A stretch of 64,000 nucleotides of DNA from Haloarcula regularis (GCF_029338315.1 NZ_CP119794.1:248001-312000); one strand, 5' to 3'. Numbered from the stretch's first letter, positions 19,408 to 28,223 are shown. Program-made: numbers and translations. The notes: generated from the letters alone by a model not told the origin.

Positions 19408-19986
19408 ATGAGCGACCGCTCCGACGAGGACCTGACTGCCCTGGTGACGGACCTCGTGACGACGCTCCGGGACCTCGAGACGGCCGTCGAACCACGGACC
19501 GCTCGCGGCCGGCGACGGCCGCCCACGCCGGGGGAGCTGCTCCGGTTCACCAACGACGTGACGATTCCAGCGGCCATCCTCGTTCTCCGGACGAACATCG
19601 AGGCGCTGAAACTGCTTCGGCGGGCGATTCGGCTGGCAGAGGGGCGGCCGTCAGCGGGGGGATCGGCGGCGGCAGACGTCCGCCAGCGGGCCGCGAACCT
19701 GAGCGACGTCACACTGCGGCGACTGGACGACGCCCTCGCGGAGATCCAGCGTGCCGTCGAGGGTACGCCAGAGGACGAGGACGCCCGGGAACTGCTTACG
19801 GAGGCCCGCGAACTCCGTTCGGAACTCCGTGACCGCGTGCAGGCGGCGGAGGACAGCCGGTCGGGCGAAGACGAGGCCCCCGAGGACGTCGCCGTCGACG
19901 TCGACGCCGAGCTGGAATCGATAAAGGACGACGTGAACCGACGCGAGGACGGCGGGGACGACAACGAATCCGACGACGGCTCGTAG
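19408..19986 (+). CDS. Conserved haloarchaeal protein, unknown function
   Basis: Protein of 192 residues, Asp/Glu/Arg-rich. The first half holds the segment TPGELLRFTNDVTIPAAILVLRTNIEALKLLRRAIRL, an amphipathic to hydrophobic helix pair. The second half is coiled-coil-like (ALAEIQRAVEGTPEDEDARELLTEARELRSELRDRV) with a disordered acidic tail. No catalytic motif is seen. It could bind a membrane surface or another protein. The upstream gap contains the iron box at 19327. Confidence 0.62.
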   Translation: MSDRSDEDLTALVTDLVTTLRDLETAVEPRTARGRRRPPTPGELLRFTNDVTIPAAILVLRTNIEALKLLRRAIRLAEGRPSAGGSAAADVRQRAANLSDVTLRRLDDALAEIQRAVEGTPEDEDARELLTEARELRSELRDRVQAAEDSRSGEDEAPEDVAVDVDAELESIKDDVNRREDGGDDNESDDGS

Positions 19987-20022
19987 CCGACCCGGGGAGC
20001 CACAGGTCGCGAGGTCTGCCCA

Positions 20023-20043
20023 AACATAATGATTTATTATGTT
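20023..20043. promoter_or_regulatory. TATA box embedded in an 8-bp inverted repeat
   Basis: AACATAAT and ATTATGTT are perfect inverted copies separated by five bases. The TATA-like tttatta lies inside, about 28-34 bases before the ATG at 20067. A regulator bound here would block the promoter. Confidence 0.45.
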
Positions 20044-20066
20044 ATAGTGTCTTGGTCCGGACAGAG

Positions 20067-20549
20067 ATGTCAAACAGCGAGTACCCCGGCCACCGACGAG
20101 CCGTCTTCTTCGTCCGCGCAGACCTGCCCGCGCCGTCCGCCCGGCGCCGGGAAGCCCTGGAAGAGGCACTGCGGAACCTCGTCGACGCGGGCGTACTCGA
20201 CGACGTCGAGACGGTGGTCTGGGACAAACGGGTTTGTGCCGATAGCCCGGCAGAATCCACCGAAGAGAACCGCTACGAGGATTTCCGCGAGTGGGCCGGG
20301 CAGGCCCACGTCTCGCTGGCGCCCTTTTTCGACACCCGTGAATGCTACAGCACGACCACCGGCGAGAAGGAGACCCACCTCGTGATGCCGACGATGTGCC
20401 TCGCCGTCTGCGAGGGCGACGAACTTGTCCGGGTCGCTCCCCACGCGGACGCCGGCGGCACCGAGTCCGTCACCGAGTGCGTGGAGCGCCTCTCCTCGCG
20501 CCCGGACGTGCTCCGGAAAGAGGCTACCCGTGTCACGATGGCCGAGTGA
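20067..20549 (+). CDS. Haloarchaeal small protein, paralogue of next gene, unknown function
   Basis: Protein of 160 residues. The N-terminus (RRAVFFVRADLPAPSARRREALEEALRNLVDAGVLDDVETVVWDKRV) looks like a short alpha/beta unit, and the C-terminus has PTMCLAVCEGDELVRVAPHADAGGTESVTECVERL. The gene at 20620 has the same plan. This family is widespread in haloarchaea and is often called an HTH domain protein, but I see no clear HTH signature. The ATG is placed by the TATA box. Confidence 0.62.
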   Translation: MSNSEYPGHRRAVFFVRADLPAPSARRREALEEALRNLVDAGVLDDVETVVWDKRVCADSPAESTEENRYEDFREWAGQAHVSLAPFFDTRECYSTTTGEKETHLVMPTMCLAVCEGDELVRVAPHADAGGTESVTECVERLSSRPDVLRKEATRVTMAE

Positions 20550-20619
20550 CCTGTCCGGGCTACCGATACGGCTATCTCGTCACCTGTCGTAGGTTCTTCG
20601 AATACCGGTGGATGTTACC

Positions 20620-21063
20620 ATGAAACACGTTGACGGGGCTACACTGTACGTGCGGACGCCAGCACCGATGGCGACGGAGAAGCGCCGGGAGACCATCCTC
20701 GGACGGCTCGAGGCACTCCGCGTGGCAGGGGCCATCGACGACGTGACGGTAACCTACTGGTTCCGACAGGCCAGCTCGACGGACGGCGACCCGGTGATGC
20801 CCTCCGTCGTCGCCCTGGAGGCGTGGGCCGACGACCACGACGTCTCGCTCGAACCGGCCTTCGAACACCACGCCCGGTCGAACTGGTTTACCGGCACGAA
20901 CGACGACGTCGTCTCGCTCCCGGTCATCTGCCTGGCCCTGCTCGCCGGCGGCGACATCCGTGCCGTCTACCCCCACGTCGGCCCCACCGGCTATCAGAGT
21001 GTCATGGACGGTATCGACACGCTCGAGGCCGAAACCTCGGCCGAACGGTACTCCTCGGCCTGA
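20620..21063 (+). CDS. Haloarchaeal small protein, paralogue of preceding gene
   Basis: Protein of 147 residues matching the 20067 product in plan: an ATLYVRTPAP strand, KRRETILGRLEALRVAGAIDDVTVTYW, and a C-terminal PVICLALLAGGDIRAVYPHVGPTGYQSVMDGIDTLE. An ATG 12 bases upstream at 20608 is possible. The ATG at 20620 is favoured because it lies about 25 bases after the AT-rich element near 20594. The tandem pair probably arose by duplication. Function unknown. Confidence 0.62.
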   Translation: MKHVDGATLYVRTPAPMATEKRRETILGRLEALRVAGAIDDVTVTYWFRQASSTDGDPVMPSVVALEAWADDHDVSLEPAFEHHARSNWFTGTNDDVVSLPVICLALLAGGDIRAVYPHVGPTGYQSVMDGIDTLEAETSAERYSSA

Positions 21064-21079
21064 CGAGCTCGAGTACCCG

Positions 21080-21457
21080 TCAGACCGGGTCCCAGCGATA
21101 GCCGTCCCAGTCCTGGCTCTCGGGCTCTTTGATGCCCTCCGCCGGGTCGCGCAGCTGGTCGACGTAGACCGGTTCGACCTCGTCGCCGGTCTCGACGTGT
21201 TCGGTGGTGACCTGGCCGAGCGCGCGGACGAAGTCGTCGGTCAGGTCCTCGTCGGTCAGGTCGAACTCGACGATGGCCATCGTGTTTGGCTGGCGGACGC
21301 CGGGCGGCGTCGCCGTCGACTTCGTCCAGGTGACGACTTCCGCCGTGCGTGCAGAGAGGTCCAGCGTCTCGTCCTGTGGTTCACCGCAGTCGGGACAGCG
21401 GGGGTGGGTCGGGTACGAGACGTGACCGTTCGGACAGATGCCTGCTTCCAGCGTCAT
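21080..21457 (-). CDS. DUF35 OB-fold zinc-ribbon protein, thiolase partner (beta subunit)
   Basis: The 125-residue protein has an N-terminal rubredoxin-like zinc ribbon (CPNGH...CPDCG, residues 8-25) and an OB-fold (about 35-105), the DUF35 plan of acyl-CoA-associated proteins. Its start overlaps the thiolase stop by 4 bases. In archaea such proteins bind thiolases, and in haloarchaea they form the small subunit of a two-subunit beta-ketothiolase. Confidence 0.82.
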   Translation of the reverse strand: MTLEAGICPNGHVSYPTHPRCPDCGEPQDETLDLSARTAEVVTWTKSTATPPGVRQPNTMAIVEFDLTDEDLTDDFVRALGQVTTEHVETGDEVEPVYVDQLRDPAEGIKEPESQDWDGYRWDPV

Positions 21458-22605
21458 TCTGCTGCCTCCATGATGGTGGTGATGACACAGTTCCCGAAGC
21501 CGCCGACGTTACAGGCCAGCGCCGTCTCCGCGTCGACCTGGCGCGGGCCGGCCTCGCCGACGAGCTGTTCGTATATCTCGACGCCCTGGGCGACGCCGCT
21601 CGCGCCGAGCGGGTGGCCCTTGGACTTGAGCCCGCCCGAGGTGTTGATGGGCAGGGCGCCGTCCTTGGCGGTCGTCCCGTCCATCGCCAGCTCCCAGGCG
21701 GTCCCCTGCTCGGCGACGCCGATGCCCTCCAGTTGCAGGAACTCGAGGATGGTGAACATGTCGTGCAGTTCCGCGACGTCGAGGTCCTCCGGTCCCAGCC
21801 CGGCCATCTCGTACGCATCCTTGCTCGACTGGACGACACCGCCCATGATGGTCGGGTCGTCGCGCTCGTGGACGACGTGGGTGTCGGTCGCCCCGCTGAT
21901 ACCCGAGACGACGGCGTACTCGTCCGCGATCTCCGCTGCCTTCTCCTCCGTCGTGAACATCATCGCCGCGCTCCCGTCGGTGATGGGACAGAAGTCGTAC
22001 AGGCGAAGCGGGTCCGCGATGATTGGTGACTCCAGGGCCTTCTCGACGGTAATCTCCTTCTGGAACTGCGCGTTGGGGTTGTCGACGCCGTTCTTGTGGT
22101 TCTTGACGGCGACTCGGGCCAGCGACTCCCGGGGCGCGTCGAACCGCTCCAGGTAGTGCCGGGCCGTCATCCCCGCGAAGGAGGGGAGCGTCACGCCGTG
22201 TTTGTACTCCGTGGGGTGGGTGATGGAGGCGATGATGTCCGTCGCCTCGCCCGTCGTCTTGTGGGTCATCTTCTCCCCGCCGACGAGCAGCGTCATGTCA
22301 CTGGCGCCGGAGGCGACCGACTGCCAGGCCTCGTAGATGCCCGCCCCGCCGGAGGAGGACGTCTGGTCGACCCGTTCGCTGTACGCCGGCATCAGGCCCA
22401 GGTCGTGGGCGAGCAGGTTCATCACGCCGGTCTGGCCCTCGAACTCGCCGCTGGCCATGTTCGAGACGTACAGGTGCTCTACGTCGTCCGGTGTGACACC
22501 CGCGTCGTCGAGACACTCTTCCCCGGCCTGCGAGAGCAACTCGCCGAGCCAGGCGTCACGTTGCCCGAATTTCGTCATCGACGCGCCGATTACTGCGACT
22601 CCCAT
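21454..22605 (-). CDS. Haloarchaeal-type beta-ketothiolase/acetyl-CoA acetyltransferase alpha subunit
   Basis: Thiolase-fold enzyme of 383 residues that condenses or cleaves acyl-CoAs. The nucleophile position reads SSSG (Ser83-Gly86) where classical thiolases have CASG. His281 (ELHDMF) and His331 (GHPLGASG) are present, with Cys365 in CNVGGFGN. Ser-for-Cys has been described for the haloarchaeal two-subunit beta-ketothiolases that feed PHA synthesis. The ATG at 22605 gives the canonical MGVAVIGASMTKFG. The 4-base overlap with the DUF35 gene implies a complex. Confidence 0.85.
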   Translation of the reverse strand: MGVAVIGASMTKFGQRDAWLGELLSQAGEECLDDAGVTPDDVEHLYVSNMASGEFEGQTGVMNLLAHDLGLMPAYSERVDQTSSSGGAGIYEAWQSVASGASDMTLLVGGEKMTHKTTGEATDIIASITHPTEYKHGVTLPSFAGMTARHYLERFDAPRESLARVAVKNHKNGVDNPNAQFQKEITVEKALESPIIADPLRLYDFCPITDGSAAMMFTTEEKAAEIADEYAVVSGISGATDTHVVHERDDPTIMGGVVQSSKDAYEMAGLGPEDLDVAELHDMFTILEFLQLEGIGVAEQGTAWELAMDGTTAKDGALPINTSGGLKSKGHPLGASGVAQGVEIYEQLVGEAGPRQVDAETALACNVGGFGNCVITTIMEAAE

Positions 22606-22739
22606 GTGCGGTGACTCTCGGGGACGCCCCGTGTAGATTTCGGTCCGACTACACATTGGGTGTGGCTCTCGCCCGGACGCTGTCCCGACGGGTGCGAATC
22701 CGCACAAGATTCATTACCGTGTCCCGGTCAGCCACGGAC

Positions 22740-22922
22740 ATGGAGGAAGCCTGGATAACGCTGCAGTGTCCCGATTGCACCGAGCGCTGGGAGGTAAATC
22801 CCGCCGACCTCGACGGGCCGTCCGTCGACTACGAGTGTGACGCCTGCGGCGTGACCCACCCGGTGAGCGAGTTTTGCGAGACGAAACGCGACCTCGAGAT
22901 TCTGACCGAGCTGGCCGCCTGA
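22740..22922 (+). CDS. Small zinc-ribbon protein, unknown function
   Basis: The 60-residue protein has two CxxC pairs, CPDC at 10-13 and CDAC at 34-37, spaced as a zinc ribbon. It ends with ETKRDLEILTELAA. Short acidic zinc-ribbon proteins like this are conserved in haloarchaea; some affect growth or biofilm formation, but this one is not characterised. A TATA-like element lies about 25-30 bases before the ATG. It is divergent from the thiolase gene. Confidence 0.68.
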   Translation: MEEAWITLQCPDCTERWEVNPADLDGPSVDYECDACGVTHPVSEFCETKRDLEILTELAA

Positions 22923-23072
22923 GCGGGCCGGTATCCGGCACGCTCTCACGAGATGATAAGACTAAATCACTTATAAGCCCCGGGCGGGGGTACCTCGGAC
23001 CATGGACCCACTCGACCCGGGGCGGGGCGTGGGACCGCCGGGCCGGACGGACAGGGAGGCGAGACGTGTCAG

Positions 23073-23219
23073 ATGAGCGGGAGCGCTGGCATCCTGTTTG
23101 TCTGCCCCGAGTGTGCAGAGCACATCGAGGTCAACGAGTCCATGAAGGCGGCGATTCTCGAGAGCGGATGCATCGTCTGTGGGACGACCGTGCGCGCCAC
23201 TGCCTTCGAGTGCGAGTAA
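23073..23219 (+). CDS. Small (48-residue) zinc-ribbon protein
   Basis: A complete short gene from the ATG at 23073 to TAA at 23217-23219. The product has CPEC at 11-14 and CIVC at 34-37 with a helical spacer (EHIEVNESMKAAILES), a typical minimal zinc ribbon. It is a conserved haloarchaeal type without known function. It ends one base before the convergent PPOX gene. Confidence 0.65.
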   Translation: MSGSAGILFVCPECAEHIEVNESMKAAILESGCIVCGTTVRATAFECE

Positions 23220-23220
23220 G

Positions 23221-23667
23221 TCAGTCACCGGCGGGCACGGCTTTCCGCCCCGAGAGCTCGGTCTCCTGCAGGCAGTGGACGCTCACGTCGAAGCGCTCTT
23301 TGTCCGCCTCCCAGATGTCGAAGGCCGGCGTCTCGCCCGCACCCAGGACCTCGATGCGGTGTGGCGAGAGGTCCGTCTTCTCGAGTTCGTTCAACTGGCC
23401 GTCGCAGATGACGCTCCGTGGCCCTGCCGCCCCGTCGAAGACGACCAGTCTGGCCGGTGTCGACTCGTCGAGGTAGGTGTCTTTCTCGCTCGTCTCGAGG
23501 TGGCCTAGCCGGAGCAGGAACTCGCTGCGTGTCTCGTCGTACACGTAGGAGACCGGAATCGCGTACGGGCGCGCTGTCGCTGCGAGCGAGAGGACGCCGA
23601 ATCCGTTCGTCTCGAGAAACCGCCCGATCTCCGTCCCCGTCATCTCCACCGTCCCGTCCCCTGACAT
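23221..23667 (-). CDS. Pyridoxamine 5'-phosphate oxidase family flavin protein
   Basis: The 148-residue protein has the split-barrel FMN/heme-binding fold of the PPOX family: FLETNGFGVLSLAATARPYAIPVSYVYDE at the start and RSVICDGQLNELEK in the second half. Members include FMN reductases and haem-binding proteins; the substrate is unknown. Related short PPOX proteins are abundant in haloarchaea. Confidence 0.75.
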   Translation of the reverse strand: MSGDGTVEMTGTEIGRFLETNGFGVLSLAATARPYAIPVSYVYDETRSEFLLRLGHLETSEKDTYLDESTPARLVVFDGAAGPRSVICDGQLNELEKTDLSPHRIEVLGAGETPAFDIWEADKERFDVSVHCLQETELSGRKAVPAGD

Positions 23668-23831
23668 TGTCCGAAATAAATTGTGGCCGATAGTAAGTGT
23701 GCCGGTGGTCGAGACCGGGGACTCACAGCGGTAACAGCGCGGAAGCCCACACCCGCTTTAGCGGTGGGAGGAAGCGCCTAAGCTCCGCGGAGCAATCCAC
23801 CGAACACAGCATTGCCGACTCCCTAACGCTG

Positions 23832-23839
23832 TATAAAAT
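23832..23839 (+). promoter_or_regulatory. TATA box of tnpB
   Basis: The strong AT-rich tataaaat lies about 33-40 bases before the tnpB ATG, inside an AT-rich stretch unusual for this genome. Confidence 0.6.
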
Positions 23840-23871
23840 ATTAATAAGGAGTAGCCATTACTGTGACATAC

Positions 23872-25161
23872 ATGGCGTGGGAGGTGACTCGAACGGTTCG
23901 CGTCCGTCTCGACGTGCCTGACGACCGCAAGAGCGACCTCCACGCCACCAACGACAAATTCCAGTACTCCGCGAACCGCACTGCAGACTGGGCGTGGCGC
24001 TATCCCGACGAAGACTGCGTGACCAGCAAGAGCGAAGCCGAAGCCGCCATCTACGACGACCTTCGTGAAGAAACAGACTACCTGCACGCGAACCTCGTCC
24101 AGAAGGCAATCAAACGCGCCACCGACGATATTGGCAACTGCGTTGACCGGCTTGCCGAGGGCGAGAACACCAGCAAGCCTCACTACGACACGTTCAGCAT
24201 CGTCTATGACAAGCGAGCCGCCACCTACTACCGAGACAAGGTGAGTCTCGCCACCGTCAACGGCAGGGTCGAATGCGAATACGACCTGCCCGATGACACA
24301 GACGGAACACCACACGGCGAGTACCTGCTGAACGACGAGTATTCGTTTTCGACCAGCACTGTCCACTACGACAGCGAAGCCGACGAGTTCTACCTGCACG
24401 CGGTCATGGAACGAGAACTCGATGTGAGCAGTCCTGAGAAAGCCGAGCATTCGAAAGTGCTTGGCGTGGACTGCAACGTTGATGACCATATCGCCGTGAC
24501 CTCAACGGGTGCATTCGTCGGCAACGCTGATTACCTCAATCATCAGCGCCGCGAGTTCGAGAAACGACGGGCCAGCCTGCAGCAGACTGGAACACGGAGC
24601 GCACACCTGACCTTCCAGCGCATTGGCGACAGGTTCGGTCGCTGGAGTAGAGAGTATCTTCATCGGTGTTCCAAAGAAATCGTTGCCGAAGCCAAGGGCC
24701 ACGCCTGTACGCACATCGCCTTCGAGGACTTGGAGCAGATTCGAGCGCGTATCAGCGACGACAAGAAATTCCAGCAGTGGGCGTTCCGCGAACTTCAACA
24801 ACAGACCGAACACAAGGCGGAACTGGCTGGTATCGTGGTCGAAACAGTTGAACCGTCCTACACCAGCCAACAATGCTCGAAGTGTGGCTGTACGCTCAAA
24901 GAGAATCGTGACGCCCAGCACTTCGAGTGTCTCGACTGTTCGTACTCGGTGAACGCCGACTACAACGCAGCGAACGTTGCCCGGAAACTCGCACTCAAAC
25001 TCCAGCGAGGGCAGAAGCCCCCCGCTGGAGGGGCGTTCTGTCAGTACGCCCTGAAGTCGGGGACGATGACCGTGAACGCTACTGACGTGGCGTCCGACAC
25101 CTACGTGTCGGCAGAACGGGAGTCCACCGACAAGCCAACGGCTTCAGCCGTTGGTAGCTGA
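23872..25161 (+). CDS. tnpB: RNA-guided endonuclease TnpB
   Basis: TnpB is the RuvC-type RNA-guided DNA nuclease of IS200/IS605 elements and the relative of Cas12. The RuvC residues are Asp200 (GVDCNVDDH), Glu285 (IAFEDLEQI) and Asp363 (NADYNAAN). The zinc ribbon between them has Cys335, Cys338, Cys353 and Cys356. All active residues are present, so this 429-residue protein could be functional. An in-frame GTG at 23863 is an alternative start. The 3' end of the gene overlaps the hairpins expected for the guide RNA. Confidence 0.93.
   Translation: MAWEVTRTVRVRLDVPDDRKSDLHATNDKFQYSANRTADWAWRYPDEDCVTSKSEAEAAIYDDLREETDYLHANLVQKAIKRATDDIGNCVDRLAEGENTSKPHYDTFSIVYDKRAATYYRDKVSLATVNGRVECEYDLPDDTDGTPHGEYLLNDEYSFSTSTVHYDSEADEFYLHAVMERELDVSSPEKAEHSKVLGVDCNVDDHIAVTSTGAFVGNADYLNHQRREFEKRRASLQQTGTRSAHLTFQRIGDRFGRWSREYLHRCSKEIVAEAKGHACTHIAFEDLEQIRARISDDKKFQQWAFRELQQQTEHKAELAGIVVETVEPSYTSQQCSKCGCTLKENRDAQHFECLDCSYSVNADYNAANVARKLALKLQRGQKPPAGGAFCQYALKSGTMTVNATDVASDTYVSAERESTDKPTASAVGS
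25040..25160 (+). ncRNA. Putative omega RNA at the right end of the tnpB element
   Basis: TnpB proteins use an RNA made from the 3' end of tnpB and the right end of the element. Here two perfect hairpins lie in that position: a 7-bp stem at 25094-25111 (loop CTAC) and a 9-bp stem at 25135-25154. The 5' limit is not visible. The guide would be read from the bases just past the element end. Confidence 0.45.
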
Positions 25162-25822
25162 CTCCGCCAGCAACGCGTCGAGGACCTTCGACTGGGCCGC
25201 TGCGAGGTGCTCGCTGAACGTCGGCCGACTGATGCCCATCGCCTCCGCGACGTCGCCTGCGTTGGCCCGTTTCGGGTGGTCGAAGTACCCCAGTTCGTGG
25301 GCGCTGCGAAGGGCCTCCCGCTGCCGGGCCGTCAGCGCCCCCCGGTCGACGAACACGAAGTCGTGGTCGTCGCGACCCCCCCTCCGACCGGAGCAGTCGC
25401 TGGACGTCCACCGCCGGGAACGTCTCGCGGAGGTCCGCGACGAGGTCCTGTAACGTTCCGACGTCGGGCGCGTGGAAGGTCAGGAACACCGACCCGTCGC
25501 GGACGTAGCGGTCCGCGATGGGGCAGTCGTACGTCTCGATGCAGTCGCACGGACACCGGTCGGTCCCGTCGCTCGTGTACCGGTAGACCGTCGTGTCCCC
25601 GTAGTCGAAGACCGGGTCGACGCCGTCCGGCAGGTCGGCGCCGGCGTCGACGGCGCAGTCGTTGCCCTCGAGCATGAACTCGACCGTTGACCGGTCGGGC
25701 GCGTCGGCGTTGACGCTCTTCCTGACCGCTCGGCTCTGTGTGCCCGTCCGTGCGGCCGTCCGTGCGACGAGGCAGGTCGCCCCGGGTTCGACACGAACCT
25801 CGGCGCGGATGCCGGTCCCCAT
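25144..25822 (-). CDS. HTH-10 (bacterio-opsin activator-like) transcriptional regulator (one frameshift)
   Basis: Haloarchaeal regulator with an N-terminal sensor-like domain (about 1-140, with CPCDCIETYDCPIAD) and a C-terminal HTH-10 domain (LTARQREALRSAHELGYFDHPKRANAGDVAEAMGISRPTFSEHL). The frame breaks in a run of seven C at 25376-25382; six would restore it. The last codons and the stop lie inside the right-end hairpin of the tnpB element, so the insertion may have replaced the original end. Confidence 0.82.
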
Positions 25823-25943
25823 TCGTTCGGTACCTCGTGGGACTCCTATCTAAAACTCCCGACGCAACTACTTAAACCACCCATCATATGCTGGCTAACC
25901 CACTCTCACTGCCCGTCGCATACAGCGAGGTAGAGTCACCCCG

Positions 25944-26309
25944 ATGTCGTCACACGCACACCGGTTCGAGACAGCCAGTCGAGACGAGACGGCGTGTAGA
26001 GCCATCGCCGAGTCGGACCTGCTGTCGGTCCTGACCGACGAGAAGTGTCGCGGGGTCCTTCGCGCGCTCGAGGCCGACTCGCTGACCGTCACGGAACTCC
26101 ACGACGCGCTGGGCGTCCCGGTGTCGACGCTCTACCGGAAGGTCGACTGTCTCGTCGAGGCCGGACTGATCGAGGAACACACCCGGTTCCGGGCCGACGG
26201 GAACCACAAGAGCGAGTACGTCCGCACCGTCTCTGCGGTCTCGCTCGACGTCGACCTCGACGAGTTCACCGTCACCGTCGAGGATAGCGAACGGACGGTC
26301 GGCCGCTGA
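25944..26309 (+). CDS. Winged-helix transcriptional regulator
   Basis: The 121-residue protein has an ArsR-like winged helix at about 25-90 (DLLSVLTDEKCRGVLRALEADSLTVTELHDALGVPVSTLYRKVDCLVEAGLIEEH) followed by a beta-rich C-terminus. No metal-binding Cys/His cluster is seen, so it probably senses something other than metal or binds DNA constitutively. It is divergent from the HTH-10 gene across 121 bases. Confidence 0.78.
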   Translation: MSSHAHRFETASRDETACRAIAESDLLSVLTDEKCRGVLRALEADSLTVTELHDALGVPVSTLYRKVDCLVEAGLIEEHTRFRADGNHKSEYVRTVSAVSLDVDLDEFTVTVEDSERTVGR

Positions 26310-26318
26310 CCCGGTCGG

Positions 26319-26642
26319 TCAGTACGTCGCTCTCCCAGCGGCGGCCCACTCGTCGCCGCGCTCGACGTCGCGTGGCCACCGCCGCTTCCCGAACCGCTCG
26401 AGTCGCGCGGCCAGCGTCCACTGGTCGGTATACTCGACGCCGTCGGCCGCCGCAGCGGTGACCGCCGCTCGCTGTCTGTCGCTCACGTGCGCCCCGACGG
26501 CACTGGCGATGGCGGCGGCCTCCGACTGACTCGCGTCGGCGGGAATCGCCACCGTCAGGTCCCCTCCCTCGACGGTCACCGTCGTCGAGACGGTGTCGGC
26601 CCCCTCCTCCGGTCGCGCTTCGGGGTCGTCGAGTGCGGACAT
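26319..26642 (-). CDS. pccX: Propionyl-CoA carboxylase small subunit-like protein (acc operon protein)
   Basis: Acidic 107-residue protein with a central [44 protein letters not shown] and a Trp/Arg-rich end. A small third subunit of this kind (PccX) is known for the propionyl-CoA carboxylase of Haloferax mediterranei. The gene starts 1 base past the pccB stop, which supports the assignment more than the sequence alone. The symbol is by analogy. Confidence 0.65.
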   Translation of the reverse strand: MSALDDPEARPEEGADTVSTTVTVEGGDLTVAIPADASQSEAAAIASAVGAHVSDRQRAAVTAAAADGVEYTDQWTLAARLERFGKRRWPRDVERGDEWAAAGRATY

Positions 26643-26643
26643 C

Positions 26644-28222
26644 TTACAGCGGGATGTTGCCGTGGTCTTTCGGCGGTGTGTCCTCGCGCTTGCGCTCGAG
26701 CAGTTCCAGGTCGTCGATGAGGCGCTTGCGCGTGTCCTTCGGTTCGATGACGTCGTCCAGGTAGCCGCGCTTGGCCGGGCCGTAGGGGTGGGCGAACTCC
26801 TCGCGGAACTCGTCCATCAGCGCCTGACGCTTGGCGTCGGGGTCGTCCGCGTCGGCGATCTCGTTGCGATAGAGGATGTTGACCGCGCCGCGGGGACCGA
26901 GGACGGCCATCTCGGAGCCGGGCCAGGCGTAGTTGACGTCGCTGCCGAGGAACTTCGAGGACATGACGATGTAGGCGCCGCCGTAGGCCTTCCTGACGAC
27001 CACCGAGAGCAGCGGGACGGTGGCCTCGGCGTAGGCGTAGATGAGCTTCGCCCCTCTGCGGATGATGCCGTTGTGCTCCTGGTCGGTGCCGGGCATGAAC
27101 CCGGGGACGTCGACAAACGAGACGATCGGGATGTTGAACGAGTCACAGAAGCGGATGAAGCGGGCGGCCTTCTCGGAGGCGTCGATGTCGAGCGTGCCCG
27201 CGCTCACGCGGGGCTGGTTCGCGACGATGCCGACCGAGCGCCCGTCCATCCGGGCGAACCCGACGACGACGTTGCGCGCCCAGTTGGCGTGGGTCTCGAA
27301 GAACGACTGCTCGTCGACCACCTGGTCGATGACCTTCGTCATGTCGTAGGGCTTCCGCGGGGCCGACGGGACGATGTCGGTGACCTCGGGAATCTCGCGC
27401 TCCGGGTCGTCCCAGGGTTTGACCCGCGGCGGGTCCTCCATGTTGTTCTGGGAGATACGAGAGGAGGCGGCGGATGTTCTCTAAGGCCTCCTCCTCCGAT
27501 GGGTACGAGAAGTGTGCGACCCCCGACTTCGAGGAGTGTGAGCCGGCGCCGCCGAGTTCTTCCTTCGAGACCTGCTCGCCGGTGACCGTCTCGATGACGT
27601 CCGGGCCGGTGATGAACATGTGGCTGGTGTCCTGGACCATGAACGTGAAGTCGGTCAGCGCCGGCGAGTAGGTCGCGCCGCCGGCACACGGGCCCATGAT
27701 GGCCGAAATCTGGGGGATGAGGCCGCTGGCCTTGGTGTTGCGCTCGAATATCTTCGCGAAGCCGACCAGCGAATCGACGCCCTCCTGGATGCGGGCCCCG
27801 CCCGAGTCGTTGAGGCCGATGACGGGCACGCCGTTCTCGATGGCCTTGTCCATCACCTTGCAGATCTTCTGGGCGACGACCTCGCCGACCGACCCGCCCA
27901 GCACCGTGAAGTCGTGGGCGAAGAGGAACACCTTCCGGCCGTCGACGTCGCCGTAGCCGGTGACGACGGCGTCGCCGGGGAACGTCTTGTCCGCCATCCC
28001 GAAGTTGGTCGACCGGTGCTCGACGAAGGGGTCGACCTCGTTGAAGGTCCCGTCGTCGACGAGGAAGTCGATGCGCTCGCGCGCGGTCATCTTGCCCTTC
28101 TCGTGCTGGGCCTCGATACGTGCCTCGCCGCCGCCGAGCTTGGCTTCCTCCCGTCGCTCGCGGAGTTCCTCGACGGCGCTTTGCTCCTCGCTCTCGTCTT
28201 CGGGTTCTTCCTGTTTGCTCAT
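26644..28222 (-). CDS. pccB: Propionyl-CoA/acyl-CoA carboxylase carboxyltransferase beta subunit (one frameshift)
   Basis: Transfers carboxyl from carboxybiotin to acyl-CoA. Both crotonase-like halves are present: the N half with [16 protein letters not shown] and [15 protein letters not shown], the C half with [37 protein letters not shown] and [13 protein letters not shown]. The two halves are in different frames, meeting at the GGG of 27450-27452 (CCC on the coding strand); one more base restores [15 protein letters not shown]. It lies between phaB and pccX with 1-base gaps. The biotin carboxylase (pccA) is not in the window. Confidence 0.88.
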
Positions 28223-28223
28223 G

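Larger units (their letters stand above)
23735..25160 (+). mobile_element. Solo-tnpB element (IS200/IS605 superfamily, IS1341-like)
   Basis: The element consists of tnpB flanked by short hairpins, with no tnpA. The left side (about 23745-23770) has an imperfect hairpin around a CCGCTTTAGCGG core. The right side carries two strong hairpins at 25094-25111 and 25135-25154. Exact ends are not fixed: the element has no terminal inverted repeats, as expected for the family. Codon use in tnpB is less GC-biased than in neighbours, consistent with transfer. Confidence 0.7.
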
